Shown piece by piece: positions 11,213 to 21,640 of a DNA stretch of 64,000 bases. The stretch is from Rapana venosa (taxonomy: Eukaryota; Mollusca; Gastropoda; Neogastropoda; Muricidae): assembly GCA_028751875.1 (NCBI GenBank), contig CM054153.1:29637157-29701156 (forward strand). The letters are read 5' to 3'. Both the position numbers and the translations under genes were made by a program. The notes beneath the pieces were generated by a model. It saw nothing but the letters and a program-made list of their open reading frames with translations. It did no database searches and had not been told where the DNA came from. Positions within the stretch are counted from its first letter, which is position 1. Each line of letters starts with the position of its first letter.

Positions 11213-12083
11213 GTGGTGACTAGAGGAGGCTGGGGAGGTTATTAGGAAGGAGGTTTATCGGGGATAATTTCAGACTAGTCTGACCATTCTGCTTGATCAC
11301 TGGTGGGGTCGTGGGGTGGAAGGAGGGATGGTATAGACCAAAGTGGCAAAGATAGGAGTATTAGCCTAATGGGAGAGAGGGGGCCAAGATAAGAGCAGAT
11401 GGTGGTGGTGGTTGATAGCTTTGTGCTAGGTTAGTCTAGCAGCTATGTTGTGGACTTGTTGTGGGCAGTGACATGTTTCAAAACGGGAGCCAGGTGTGTG
11501 TGTGTGTGTGAGTGAGTGTGTGTGAGAGAAGAGAGAGGAGGGACAGAGAGAGAGAGAATGTGTGTGTGTGAGAGAGAGTGTGTGTGAGTGAGAGAGAGAG
11601 AGTGTGTGTGAATGAGAGAGAGTGAGTGTGTGTGAGTGAGAGAGAGAGAATGTGTGTGAGTGAGAGAAAACTTTAAACAATGGCACTCTTCCTATTTTTT
11701 TCTTTAACGATCATGACAAGAGAACAATTGATATATTCCCATCTTTGCCAGGAACCTCGCAGCGCCCCCCCCCCCCCAAAAAAAAACAACAAACCCCCCC
11801 CAAAAAAAATTCAGCCAACTTAATGATGGTGATTCCTTTGCCCTTAGGAATATTTGTAAACAAAAGAAACCACACAAAAAGGAGGAAGGAAAAAGAAAAA
11901 AAAGATCATGCAAGTAAAACAAATCTCTCTATCTCTCCTTTTTTTGAGATTAGATTTTCAGTTTTTCCATTGTGCAGCTACGAAGTGATCAGATCACATT
12001 CCTAGGCTAAGAAGCACTGAAGTGGGAATCTTTGCTTTCCTATTGCTGTTGCCATGGACATGAATTGAGCATGTATCTATTCT

Positions 12084-12125
<42 letters not shown>

Positions 12126-12315
12126 CTTCTTCCTCTCTCTCTCTCCACAACACACACTCTCTCTCTCACTAAAATCATTAAGAGGAATTCATGTAGCTTT
12201 TCTTCTTGTCCAGCTGAATCTCTCTCTCTCTCTCTCCTTCCCCTCTCCCCTCCCCCTCTTCTCTCTCTCTCCCTCCACCTCCCCCCTCCCCCCCTTCTCT
12301 CTCTCTCTCCCTCCC

Positions 12316-12316
<1 letters not shown>

Positions 12317-12358
<42 letters not shown>
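12317..12358. repeat. Poly-C tract of about 42 bases
   Basis: An uninterrupted C run inside a C/T-rich region. Confidence 0.95.
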
Positions 12359-12361
<3 letters not shown>

Positions 12362-13158
12362 TCCCCCCCCCCCCCCTCTCTCTCTCGTGGACACTTTTGA
12401 CGAGCAGTGAACACAGCCAGTATCATCTTTCACACCACCAATACCTACAGAGCCGATCGTTGTTGGCAATTTAACGATACAAAAAAGTCGGCGACCCCTT
12501 TTTGTCTATCCCCCACCCCCTCCCCCCTTCTCTTATTCTCTCCCTTCCATACCCCTCCCCGCAAGTGTTCTCCTTCTCCCCTCTCCCTTTATCGTCTGTC
12601 TCAAGGCCATTTAAAAAAAATCTTCCACAATTCTCCCTGCCCGCAGACATTTTTTCTTTCTTATTTGAGACGAAGCAGATCACAATTACGTGCTATAGGC
12701 TACTACACATCGAGTAATGCCACAAAAAACCGCTTTGAGCGTTTGTAGCTTTCAGGGTTATTACAGGAAGAGCCTGCCTGTCCGTCCGTCTGTCTGTCTG
12801 TCTCTCGCTGTCTGTCTTCTCTCTCCACCCCCCCTCCCCCCCTCCGTCTTTCTCCATCCCCATTTCTCTCTCCATCACTCACACACACACACACACACAC
12901 CACACACACAGAGCCCCCAAATCCCTGAGCGCTAGGCCTAGCCTACTACAGCTCAATTGTAGACGTGGAGCAAGGTCGGTCCATGTCTCATTGTCTGTCT
13001 AGAAAATGTCCCACAGAGCAATGTACCTACATTTGGCCCATTATAAGCCCATTCGGGATACCAAACAAACCAACAGCCGAAAAACCCCAACCAACCAACA
13101 TGACCTTTTTTTGTTTTGCTAGTCCCCACACGCGTCCGTTATTGTCGCATCACATAAT

Positions 13159-13189
<31 letters not shown>

Positions 13190-13623
13190 GTGAAGGCCCC
13201 CAGCCAGCTCATCCATCCAAACCGCTCCTGTTCATGCATACTCTTACATTTTCAGTACTCTGCCATAGAGAATAATTATTATTTTGAAATGAAGTCGATG
13301 TGGATCATAATCCTAATGTACTTCTCTCATATAGTTGATGATAGCTTTGCGCTCTGTATTAAAAAAATTTTTTTTTAGTAAAGAACTAAAAGGAAGGGGG
13401 TGGGAGTGAGAGGCAGAGTAGAAGGAAGATGGGGGAGGGGAGAGGAGGGTAGTTGTCTACTCGTGGTCTGTCTGTGTCTAGACTATAGTGAGAAGGCCCA
13501 GGCGTTAAGTTTGTGTTAAGCTGTTGGTGAGATTTGTAGTGTGCCCTCCAGCTTTCTTTCTTTCCCCCTTTCTTGGAGTGTTCCAAAGCGTATTTGACTG
13601 TCTGTCTGTCTGTCTGTCTTCTT

Positions 13624-13661
<38 letters not shown>

Positions 13662-13685
13662 AAACAACACACACACACACACACA

Positions 13686-13848
13686 AGTGCACGCGAAAGT
13701 GTTTCTTTCAGTATGTCTGCCTAAGCCCTCTATATTTCTTTACAACACACAACCACACACACACCACACTCACCACACACAGTGCACGCGAGAACGTCTT
13801 CTTTCAGTCTATCCTGTCCTAAACCCCTCAATATTATTTCTTTCCACT
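13686..13848 (+). repeat. Two-copy tandem repeat of about 95 bp
   Basis: AGTGCACGCGAAAGTGTTTC, TTTCAGTATGTCTGCC and TAAGCCCTCTATATTTCTTT at 13686-13742 recur as AGTGCACGCGAGAACGTCTT, CTTTCAGTCTATCCTGTCC and TAAACCCCTCAATATTATTT at 13781-13842. CA-rich sequence separates the copies. Confidence 0.8.
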
Positions 13849-13870
13849 CACGCGCACACATCACAACACA

Positions 13871-14155
13871 CTCTTGCAAATAATTCTTTCCAAACACACA
13901 CACACAATTTTCACCACACACACCTACTCTTGCAGATAATTTTTCCAACACACACACAACACACAAACTCTGCAGATATTCTTTCCAAACACACTCTCTC
14001 CCTCTCTCTTCAGATAATTCTTTCCAAACACACACACACAATTTTCACACACACACACACACTCCTCACTCTCTCTCTCTCTCTTGCAGATAATTCTTTC
14101 CAAACACCACACAACAGCCACACACACACTCTCTCTTGCAGATAATTCTTCACAC
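13871..14155 (+). repeat. Six-copy minisatellite with a splice-acceptor-like unit
   Basis: CTCTTGCAGATAATTCTTTC followed by CAAACACACACA recurs at 13871, 13927, 13968, 14003, 14081 and 14131 with small changes (TTGCAAAT, TCTGCAGAT, CTTCAGAT). CA or CT arrays of varying length separate the units. Each unit places a pyrimidine tract before CAG, as in a 3' splice site on the plus strand, but no exon follows. Confidence 0.85.
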
Positions 14156-14280
14156 ACACACCCAACACACAACACACCAACACACACAGCCACACATCCA
14201 CACAACACACACACACACACCCCAACACACACAACACACACACACACACACACTTGCACTTGCACACAGTTTTATAGAGG

Positions 14281-14340
14281 GCGCACGAAGGTTTTCTGGT
14301 TGATGTCGCCATTTGGATAATGAAATGAAATACCCCAGTC
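14281..14340 (+). repeat. Short diverged repeat family C, copy 2
   Basis: GCGCACGAAGGTTTTCTGGT, TGATGTCGCCATTTGGATAA and TGAAATGAAATA correspond to the copy at 15691-15745. Confidence 0.55.
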
Positions 14341-14900
14341 GCCTGCCACACAGGCTTCCAAAAAAGAGTGCAGAGTGGGGTTGGGCGGGTTGGGATTGTT
14401 CTCTTTTTCTCCCCCCCCCCCCCCCCCCCCCCCCCCAACACACCACACCCCCAACACCACCACACACCCCACCCCCCCCCCACACACCCCCTGCACTGTC
14501 CACCCCATTTCCAAGACGGCCACCCAAAGTTCCCCCCCTCTTCCTCCCCACTCGGCCCACTATACACACTCCCAGCCTCCCCGCTCCACAGCTGACCCGA
14601 AAACAAGCGCCAGGTCTGCACTCTCTTTCCCCCCCCCCCCCCCCACCCACCCCTCTCTTAAATGGTGACTGGAACAACAATCGAGTAGAGGAATGTATTT
14701 TTTTTTTTTTCGTGTGTTGCTAGAACCCGATTTTTGTTGTTGTTGGCTAAAACAGAATTTATTCAAGAAAGTGTCACAAAAAATACATTCATTCCTTCCT
14801 TGACGGGACAAGAAGTAAATTTATGATAGTCCTGTTGTCGTTGAGAATGTTGCTCCTGAAAATCAAGTAAAAACTGCTTTACTTATTTCAAAAAGGGAAG

Positions 14901-15072
14901 TTCTTTTATTTATTTTATTTCCAGGATAATGGAATAAGCACTCGTGTGATTTTTAAAAAACCACCATATCCAGTCCTCGTGTGCATGTGGTTTTGTACAT
15001 TTTTGTCATCCGTTCCCACCGGCACACCATGGCCAACTCTTTCGAAAAGCGGAACAGGTTTTAACGTGATGG
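14901..15072 (+). repeat. Dispersed repeat family A, copy 2
   Basis: TTTATT runs, CCAGGATAATGGAATAAGCA, CCAGTCCTCGTGTGCATGTG, TTTTTGTCATCCGTTCCCAC, CACACCATGGCCAACTCTTT and CGAAAAGCGGAACAGGTTTT follow one another. It ends early, at TTTTAACGTGATGG. Confidence 0.88.
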
Positions 15073-15222
15073 CATGCAGTGATTCCGTTTCCGTGGTGGT
15101 TGATTTGAATGACAGCCATGCGGTGTGTCTTGAGGTCATGATTGTAGGCATAAAAATCATTGATTGAGAGGGAATTAATGGAGCCTTTCTTCTTGTCCAC
15201 CCGAATCTCTTGTCTGTCTAAA

Positions 15223-15262
<40 letters not shown>

Positions 15263-15279
15263 ACACACACACACACACA

Positions 15280-15312
<33 letters not shown>

Positions 15313-15450
15313 AAACACCACACACACACATATCTAATATCACTTAATGTGAAAAGACGTTAAATTAAAGAACACGTACACACCAACACGCACGCACGCG
15401 CACACACACACACACACACACGCACGCACGCGCACACACACACGCACGCA

Positions 15451-15485
<35 letters not shown>

Positions 15486-15690
15486 TATTTTGACAGACGG
15501 CGATTCTTTTTGTCTGTCTGTGTCTGTCAGACTTAATTGTCATTAACCTGTCTATGTACAACTGTCGTCTGTCTGTGCGGCCCTTTTTTCCCCGTCCTGT
15601 CTCTGCCTTTTTCCCCTCGTATATATATATTTTTTTAAACCCTAGGAGAGAGGGAGAGAGAGAGTGAGTGTGTGTGTGTATTTTTCTCGG

Positions 15691-15745
15691 CAACAGCACG
15701 AATCGTCTCTGGTTGCCTTTGCCATTTGAATAATGGAAAAGAAAT
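15691..15745 (+). repeat. Short diverged repeat family C, copy 3
   Basis: AGCACGAATCGTCTCTGGTT, GCCTTTGCCATTTGAATAAT and GGAAAAGAAATA align with the copy at 14281-14340. Confidence 0.55.
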
Positions 15746-15782
15746 AGCTCCAACCAGCCGCTTAGCTGGGTGTGTGTGTTGT

Positions 15783-15813
<31 letters not shown>

Positions 15814-16764
15814 AGAGGGAAGGATAGGAAGGAGAGAGAGAGAGTGGGTAAGGGCGGAAACTGTATTTATGAAAGGCAGAGAGCTAGTAGCCCGCTTAAT
15901 CTGGGTTCTTGCATAGCTCAGTTGATAAAGCCAGAAGTTGGCAGTTCCTCCGTTCCTGGTGGTGCCTCGTAACGCTGGCATTTTCATAGCAGGTTGTTCG
16001 GGCGAGTGTACTACACACACGCCATTTTCTCCTCCCTCCCAACCCCTACCCATTTTTTCCCTTATTGAATGTGGTGGGTTATTTTATGTTATTTATTTAC
16101 TTTAAAAAAAATTATTTATTTATTTATTATTGTTAGTGTATTGTCGTGTTGGACAAGTCGCAGTCACCTTCAACGTTTGGCCTTGAACTCAGGGGAAGAT
16201 AACTCCCATTAAGTAATTGGTGTTGATCTTGTTCAGTGGATGGATAGTCTTTCCAAAGTTGGTGGTTATGTGCTCATTCTGTTTCTCTCTCTCTCTCTCT
16301 CCTCTCTCTCACACACACACACACACACTCAAACTGGCAGTAGTAGGTAGGTAGGTGAAAATTCAGTAGAAAAGCGAGACTTTATTTTCCCCTCTGTGTG
16401 TTACTGTAGCTTGTTCCTGCCGCAACGGTGGAATCTAATCTTGATTCTAACTTTTCATCTTGTCAGTGTCACGCCTTCGAAGAAGTGGAAATTTTTGTCA
16501 AAGGTGTTATTAAACTGTTGTACTTGTGAACATTTTCAACTTGTTGACTGGTTCCTTGTAAGTGCTAGATTTTTTCAAAAGGCATTTACCGTGTTGTCAA
16601 AATATCGGCTCCTTAGTCCTTTAAAAAAAAAATATATATATATATATAGTAACAGGTTTTTAAATAAAAGTGATATATAAAAATGGCATGGGGAAAAAAG
16701 GTTTGGGGTTGAAGAACATGGATTACAGATACAGTTGGTTTCACATACATTTATTGTGCGACTC

Positions 16765-17045
16765 GAATTGACAAACGCTATAGAGCGTTGATTTCCATCC
16801 CTTGAGTCCATGACGTTGTGGGTTTGAATCTGGGTAGCTAGCTGTCAGGTAAATCAAGGGTGGATATTTTTATTATCTCTCTTGTCAACTTTTTTTTTTT
16901 TTTGGGGGGGGGGGGAACCTGTCGTGCCTTCCCATGCTTCTATGTTTATTCATGCAGAATCTCAATTAACATCCATGTAAAAGATCTCATCACTTGTGTG
17001 GGCATCTGTAGTAGTCGCAGAAACGCTAAATACCCAGTACCTGGA
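16765..17045 (+). mobile_element. Old tRNA-derived SINE
   Basis: The head is tRNA-like: TATAGAGCGTTGATTTCCAT, then GTTGTGGGTTTGAATCTGGG, which resembles a B box (GGTTCGAATCC) at the right distance. The body (AAATCAAGGGTGGATATTTT, TATCTCTCTTGTCAACTTT, CATCCATGTAAAAGATCTCA, GAAACGCTAAATACCCAG) resembles a SINE body I recall from marine gastropods. A T-run and a G-run interrupt it. No target-site duplication could be fixed by eye. Confidence 0.6.
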
Positions 17046-17284
17046 GAGGAATAGGCTCCACAAGGTTCAGTTTGCCCATAAGATCTGGCTTGAAAATCCA
17101 CTGCCCATATGACTTGAGGGAGATTAGAGGAGAAAAGTGGAAGTAGTTTTGCAATGTGGCGAAAGGCCTGCATGAGTCTCTAAAGTTGCGTTGTAAGGAC
17201 TGCCTGCCTGCATTTTCCATGGCTGGGCAGATCATGGTACGCTTAGTCAGAGACTGGCAGGTAATTGTAACTGAGTCAGCAATA

Positions 17285-17445
17285 GTATGTATTATTTATT
17301 TATTATATTAACAATAGTGAAGTACGCACTCCATAGCTTTTTTATAAAAAAAAAATACGCCCGCCCCCCTCGTGTGCATATGGTTGTGTGTGCGACATGT
17401 TTTGCGTGTATTCGCAATGGAATCTAGGTGTATAGTCTTGTCTGA
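17285..17445 (+). repeat. Dispersed repeat family A, decayed copy
   Basis: TATTATTTATTTATTATATT, ACGCACTCCATAGCTTTTTT, CCCTCGTGTGCATATGGTTG and TTGCGTGTATTCGCAATGGA keep the order of the family with deletions. Confidence 0.6.
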
Positions 17446-17699
17446 TAAGAAACCAGTGGTGCTTTAGTGGAGCAGTTAAAATCTGTTGGTGACTGGGCTG
17501 TTTGCGTGCATGGTAGTCAGTTGAAGAAAAGAATATTCATGTATTGATTAGTAACATATCAGGAACATAATGTATCTATTCAAAGTGTGACTGATGGCAT
17601 TGTTGTGCTTCAATGGGTAGAGTGGAAAGGCTGATCATATGAGTCTAAGGAAATTAGGTTAACAGTAAGAAGATTGCTTTGAGAGAGAGAGAGGAGAGA

Positions 17700-20336
17700 G
17701 AGCTTTAATACACATGTATGCACATACACACACTATAAATCCTCCACACCAGATTGCCATTTTCAATTCTTTTTATTGAAGAGTTCAGGTTTTTTTTTCT
17801 TTTGTTTTTTTTCGTGTCCAATATAGTGAAGGATCACACGTGTTCACATTCACTTTAGTAATGCCCTCTCGCTCTTTCCTTTCACTCACCCCACTGTTCA
17901 AACATGTCCCTTTCACAACAATCTTACACCCATCTGCTCTTGTGTCACTACACACTAGCAATTTTCTAGTTAAACATTTGCACTACAATACAAAGGGTTA
18001 CACACATACTGGAATACATTGAAACTAGCACACGCGTACACACCACTGAACCAGAACAACAAACTTTGGAGCCAACCAAGTCTTGTTCTCACCATCGTCG
18101 AAAAAGCCATGATCGCATCAATGATGATAGGGATGATGAGGGTGAAAAAGTGATGCGTAACAAATCATGATAAAAAGACCTTTTTTTTCTTTTCCCTTTT
18201 TAATGACATCCTACATTAATATCACAGTTATAAAATGGGCCAAGGAGGCTTTAAAGATGGGTCTGGCAAGGACGCATCATCTTTGTATACTGTTGACCAA
18301 AAACAATTTTTTTTTCTTTTCTACCAGACTCAAAACAGTGACAAATCTCGCACAAAATGGTTGTACCCAAAGAAAAAAAAAATCCCTTTACTCCTCCCAA
18401 ACAATGCTCAACACGTTTGAAATCAACGGGTTTCTTCAGGAATCGGGAGAGGGAAACAGGTTGGGGAAGGGGTGGAAAGACTGGCAAGACATACAGAAAA
18501 CAACTTGACCAAAAACACACACACACTAGATTGCAGTCAACGGAAAATTGTGGAAATGCGTGCTTTTCCTACAGCTCTTCATCTCTGAACTCCCCCTTTC
18601 TCTGAAAATTAAAAGAGGAAAGCAATTTAGCAAAATTCCATTTATAAGCTTTTTTTATTAAAAAAAAAAAAAGCAGGGGGGGTGTTACAGTACACTGAGA
18701 AATTGACCACTAGAAATACTCCCCCCCTCATCTAAATAAAAAGTTTCAAAAACGACTTGTCATTCTTCGTGTACCCATAGGGTAAGCCAGCCGTTTCTGA
18801 ATTGATATTCCAACAATATGCACATGATTATGCTCAGCAATCTTGTCATCAGAGAGGAAACTTATTTGCTGACCAGTAAGAAAAGGGTATTTACAGACTG
18901 GAAAAGTGGGGAAAGACAACTTGCTGAACAGGGGAGCAGAGATGGAGACAATTCCCAGTGTTTTAAAGTAGTCCTTGCTAAGATACTAGAAAGTTATATA
19001 TATAATATATACAAAAATGTTTACACTCTGTTTACACTTTCAAAGATAATTCACCACTCATAACCATAGAAAGAAGAGGAGGAAAGGCATCAAATGTCTG
19101 CTCTTTCTATTTTATTTCAGGAACACCACTCTGGCCACCATAGAGCAGAAAGAAAGAAAGCACATTGGAACGAAAGAGGAGAAAACAAACAAAAAAATCA
19201 AACACCACCACACTGCAGGACACAAAAGCCGGGTAAGTCACAAGCCGACAGAACACTTATACAACCATTAAAGTAATTTTCTGTATTTGCTAAAATAAAA
19301 CGGGAAAGAAAAGAAAAAAAACCCACACTGGGCTGGAAACCCATTTGCCAAGTGTTCATTTATCAAAGGAGCGCTTGTTGTCAAGCAAACTCCACTCCCA
19401 AACATGCAATGCCCTAAGAGGGCAACGGGTGCTCACTGGGAGGTATAGAAAAAGGGAATACAAGGAAGGGGGAGAGAAAATGAGGTTCAACGTTTTCAAC
19501 ATGGATAAGTTGTCTGTCCTCTCCTGGAGGGGTATTCAGGGAATGGGGGGAAAAATCCAAATGCTGTTTTCAATTCAAGCGGCCAAGAGGGTGGGCACCA
19601 AAAAAAAAATATGTACACATGTTCTATAGCCATTATCAGCTATATTATATATATATATTGCTGCCGAGCCAAACATTCATATTGTCACAAAGATTCACAC
19701 TGCTGCTGCCTACAAAACAAAAGTCGGGTGGGTGGCATCGATGGGAATATGATTGACAGAAAGCTATATTATCTGAAAATGCTATTTATCGCTATGGCGA
19801 GAAGGCAACTGAATTGATTTTATTTTAGAAAAAAAGTAAAACCAAACACACACACAAACTAGAAGGATGACGAAACTTACAATTTTTGTTGTTGTTTTTT
19901 GTCCTCCAGAACCCAGGCTGCCAGAAGTGCTACTTATCACGACTAGGACAAAGTGGAGCGGGACATGGATAGCTCAGCATGGTACCTTTTTAAAAAATTG
20001 TTTTTCAGTCGTTCCCTTGAAATTGAGAGTAGTCTAAACACATCCATAGCTGTTAACCTTTTACATAATAAGGGGAGAAATTTTGTTTTGTTTGGGGTCG
20101 CTTGGAAACCGTTTCAAACTCCTAAACCAAGTAGAACGTTTTGGATGAATCTGCATACGCATGAGCTGAAACATGAACGGTCCATGCCCAAAAATCTTAA
20201 AATGGTTGGCAGCTATGGATAATGTTTTACTCACTCTTGAGGGGCATTATAGGAGAAGAAGCTTGTGAGAATGAATGTATAAGTATTTGAAACTTATGAA
20301 GTAAAATAATAAAAAGATTATTGGATTGACGAGTTT
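17700..20336. other. Calm AT-rich tract beyond the stop codon: long 3' UTR or intergenic
   Basis: Microsatellite density drops sharply at about 17.7 kb compared with the sequence to the left. The tract has poly-A/T runs, scattered minus-strand AATAAA hexamers and no open frame that looks like protein. Vertebrate ZNF608/609 transcripts have long 3' UTRs, so this could be transcribed with the gene. I see no other gene here. Confidence 0.4.
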
Positions 20337-20342
20337 TTTATT
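20337..20342 (-). promoter_or_regulatory. Candidate polyadenylation signal AATAAA
   Basis: The minus strand reads CACAATAATAAAAAACTCG here, about 250 nt after the stop codon. It is the first canonical hexamer downstream of the coding end. Later hexamers (for example near 19.8, 19.1 and 17.8 kb) could be used instead, and no cleavage-site evidence is available. Confidence 0.45.
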
Positions 20343-20591
20343 ATTGTGAATGTACACAGCAGAAAGGGGGAATCGGGTGTGTGCGCTGGAACAGGAAAAA
20401 ATTTGCGCCATCTCCAAATGGAGATTTCTGGCGTTCCACCCCCAAATAAAATGGGTTCTAGTATCACCAAAATGGACACAAACATGTCATTCCACCCCCC
20501 ATATTAAAAGTCCTGGGCTGATTTCCGTTGAAGATTTTTCCGCTCCTCCCCAACACTAGTTGTACGTCTCGATCCAAGAAACAGTTCCTGC
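20343..20591 (-). other. Probable proximal 3' UTR of the ZNF608/609 gene
   Basis: This is the sequence between the stop codon at 20592 and the first AATAAA hexamer downstream on the minus strand. It is complex, without long microsatellites, as expected of a transcribed trailer. The true transcript may continue farther, because the calm, AT-rich sequence extends left to about 17.7 kb and holds more AATAAA hexamers on the minus strand. Confidence 0.5.
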
Positions 20592-20665
20592 TCATTTGCT
20601 GAACGGGGGCTGAAGGGCTGGTGTGGAAGGAGGGGCTGGTCCATGGGCACTGGCCGCAAACATGG
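20592..20665 (-). CDS. ZNF608/609: ZNF608/609 family protein, last coding exon with stop
   Basis: This 74-nt exon lies 13 kb downstream of the large exon. The acceptor GTCTGTTCCAG|CCATG has a good pyrimidine tract. Its first two bases complete the codon left in phase 1 (G+CC, Ala), giving ...DPSFA, then MFAASAHGPAPPSTPALQPP, FSK and TGA. The ending resembles the C terminus of human ZNF609, which also finishes in a short separate exon rich in Ala/Ser/Pro (ASQQGSTPSLYPPPRR). I searched the minus strand left of 33703 for an exon in the right phase, and this was the only one with a fitting acceptor, frame and sequence character. It is inferred from short similarity plus splice phase, so it is somewhat less certain than the other exons. 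Confidence 0.82.
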
Positions 20666-21261
20666 CTGGAACAGACCAGACACACAATCTGTTACAATCC
20701 CCAACATGCACCATGCTCTTTGAAAAAAAAATAATCAAAAACTGTACAAAGAAAAAAAATCAGCTATACCAGTGCTCCACTACAGTATGATGCATGACAC
20801 ACAATCTACTGAACATGGGTCCTCAAAGAGGCATCAATCTGATCAGTATATATCATTGTGGGCGTGTCAAACTCGCAATATTTCAATAACTGTTAAAAAT
20901 TTTACAGATCATTTCACAATTTACAAAAAAGTTTTCCTGGTGAAATATTTGCATGTATAGAAATCACAATGATGCCTCTGTGGGTAGTATTACACCAGAA
21001 AAACAAGATGGTTTCAGCACTAAAGGTGACTGCCAGTAAGGAGCAGATTTTGTTGGCAATGTTCTCCCTATTGGGGTAAACATTGGTTTCAACTCTATTC
21101 CTTTGGATGAGACTATAAACCAAGGTTCCCCTTGCAGACAGTATGGTACACACATACCACCCAGGCCATCCAATGAACAGTGAATCAATAAATCCATGAT
21201 GAATATTATTAGTCTTCTGCTTTTTTCCATCTTTCCGTTTTTCAGTGCTCATACTACTGCA

Positions 21262-21640
21262 CATGATATGTGATGCCCCACACCATGAAAGGAGTCACAC
21301 TGCACCTCACCTACTGTTCCACTAGGAGCCATTATACTTTAGGCAGGTGGGGGTCTGGTTGTTGATTTTAATATATTGAATGATTATAAAACTATAGTGT
21401 GTAGTGAAGTAAAACCTCCTTTTGTTGCCCTTTGCTAAAGAACCAAGCCCTCATTCTGACCACTTTCTCACGTCATGCAGTCTATCAGATCAATTTGTAG
21501 TAAATTTTCATAGAATTGTCTGATTTTTATTGTTTTGTATTGAATAGCCTCCAAATTAATGACAAGCAACATGTTTAAATAAAAATTCACCTTGGCACAA
21601 AGTGACTCATTATGTGGTGGAGCATCACACATACTACAAT
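21262..21640 (+). repeat. Diverged interspersed repeat D, copy 1 (relative at 42525-42985)
   Basis: It shares with the other copy TTAGGCAGGTGGG, a TGATTxTAA...GATTATAAAACT segment, CTTTTGTTGCCCTTTGCT, and an end block of TTGGCACAAAGTGACTCAT, GTGGTGGAGCATCACA. There is no coding capacity; it may be a non-autonomous transposon. Confidence 0.6.

Larger units (their letters stand above)
9818..13685. other. Microsatellite-rich intergenic sequence, no gene seen
   Basis: It contains CT arrays (9823-9842, 11140-11208, 12085-12145, 13629-13660), CA (11116-11144), GT/GA compound repeats (11500-11665), poly-G/C (10006-10022, 10690-10706, 12317-12358, 13164-13190) and a CTGT run (12785-12803). Unique parts at 10440-10660, 12390-12480 and 12940-13140 contain no exon I can support. 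Confidence 0.75.
14156..16764. other. Simple-repeat-rich intergenic sequence with dispersed repeats
   Basis: Beyond the family A and C copies listed separately, it holds CA arrays (14150-14262, 15221-15290, 15381-15484), poly-C (14411-14436, 14630-14644), poly-G (15782-15809), GA (15289-15313) and TA (16631-16648). No coding exon is evident. Confidence 0.75.

Noticed and set aside
12390..12470. Minus-strand coding exon (PTTIGSVGIGGVKDDTGC)
   Set aside because: No acceptor precedes it and the frame runs straight into poly-G repeat; it is too short to support.
13871..14155. CRISPR-like array (regular repeats with spacers)
   Set aside because: Spacers are CA/CT microsatellites of irregular length, the genome is eukaryotic and there are no cas genes.
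14010..14680. Minus-strand open frame of about 200 codons
   Set aside because: It is mostly GT/poly-G repeat (CVCVCV, GGGG) joined to a short unique segment that is part of dispersed family C.
16765..16840. Functional tRNA gene
   Set aside because: The B box is altered (TTTGAATCT), acceptor pairing is not evident and a SINE body follows.
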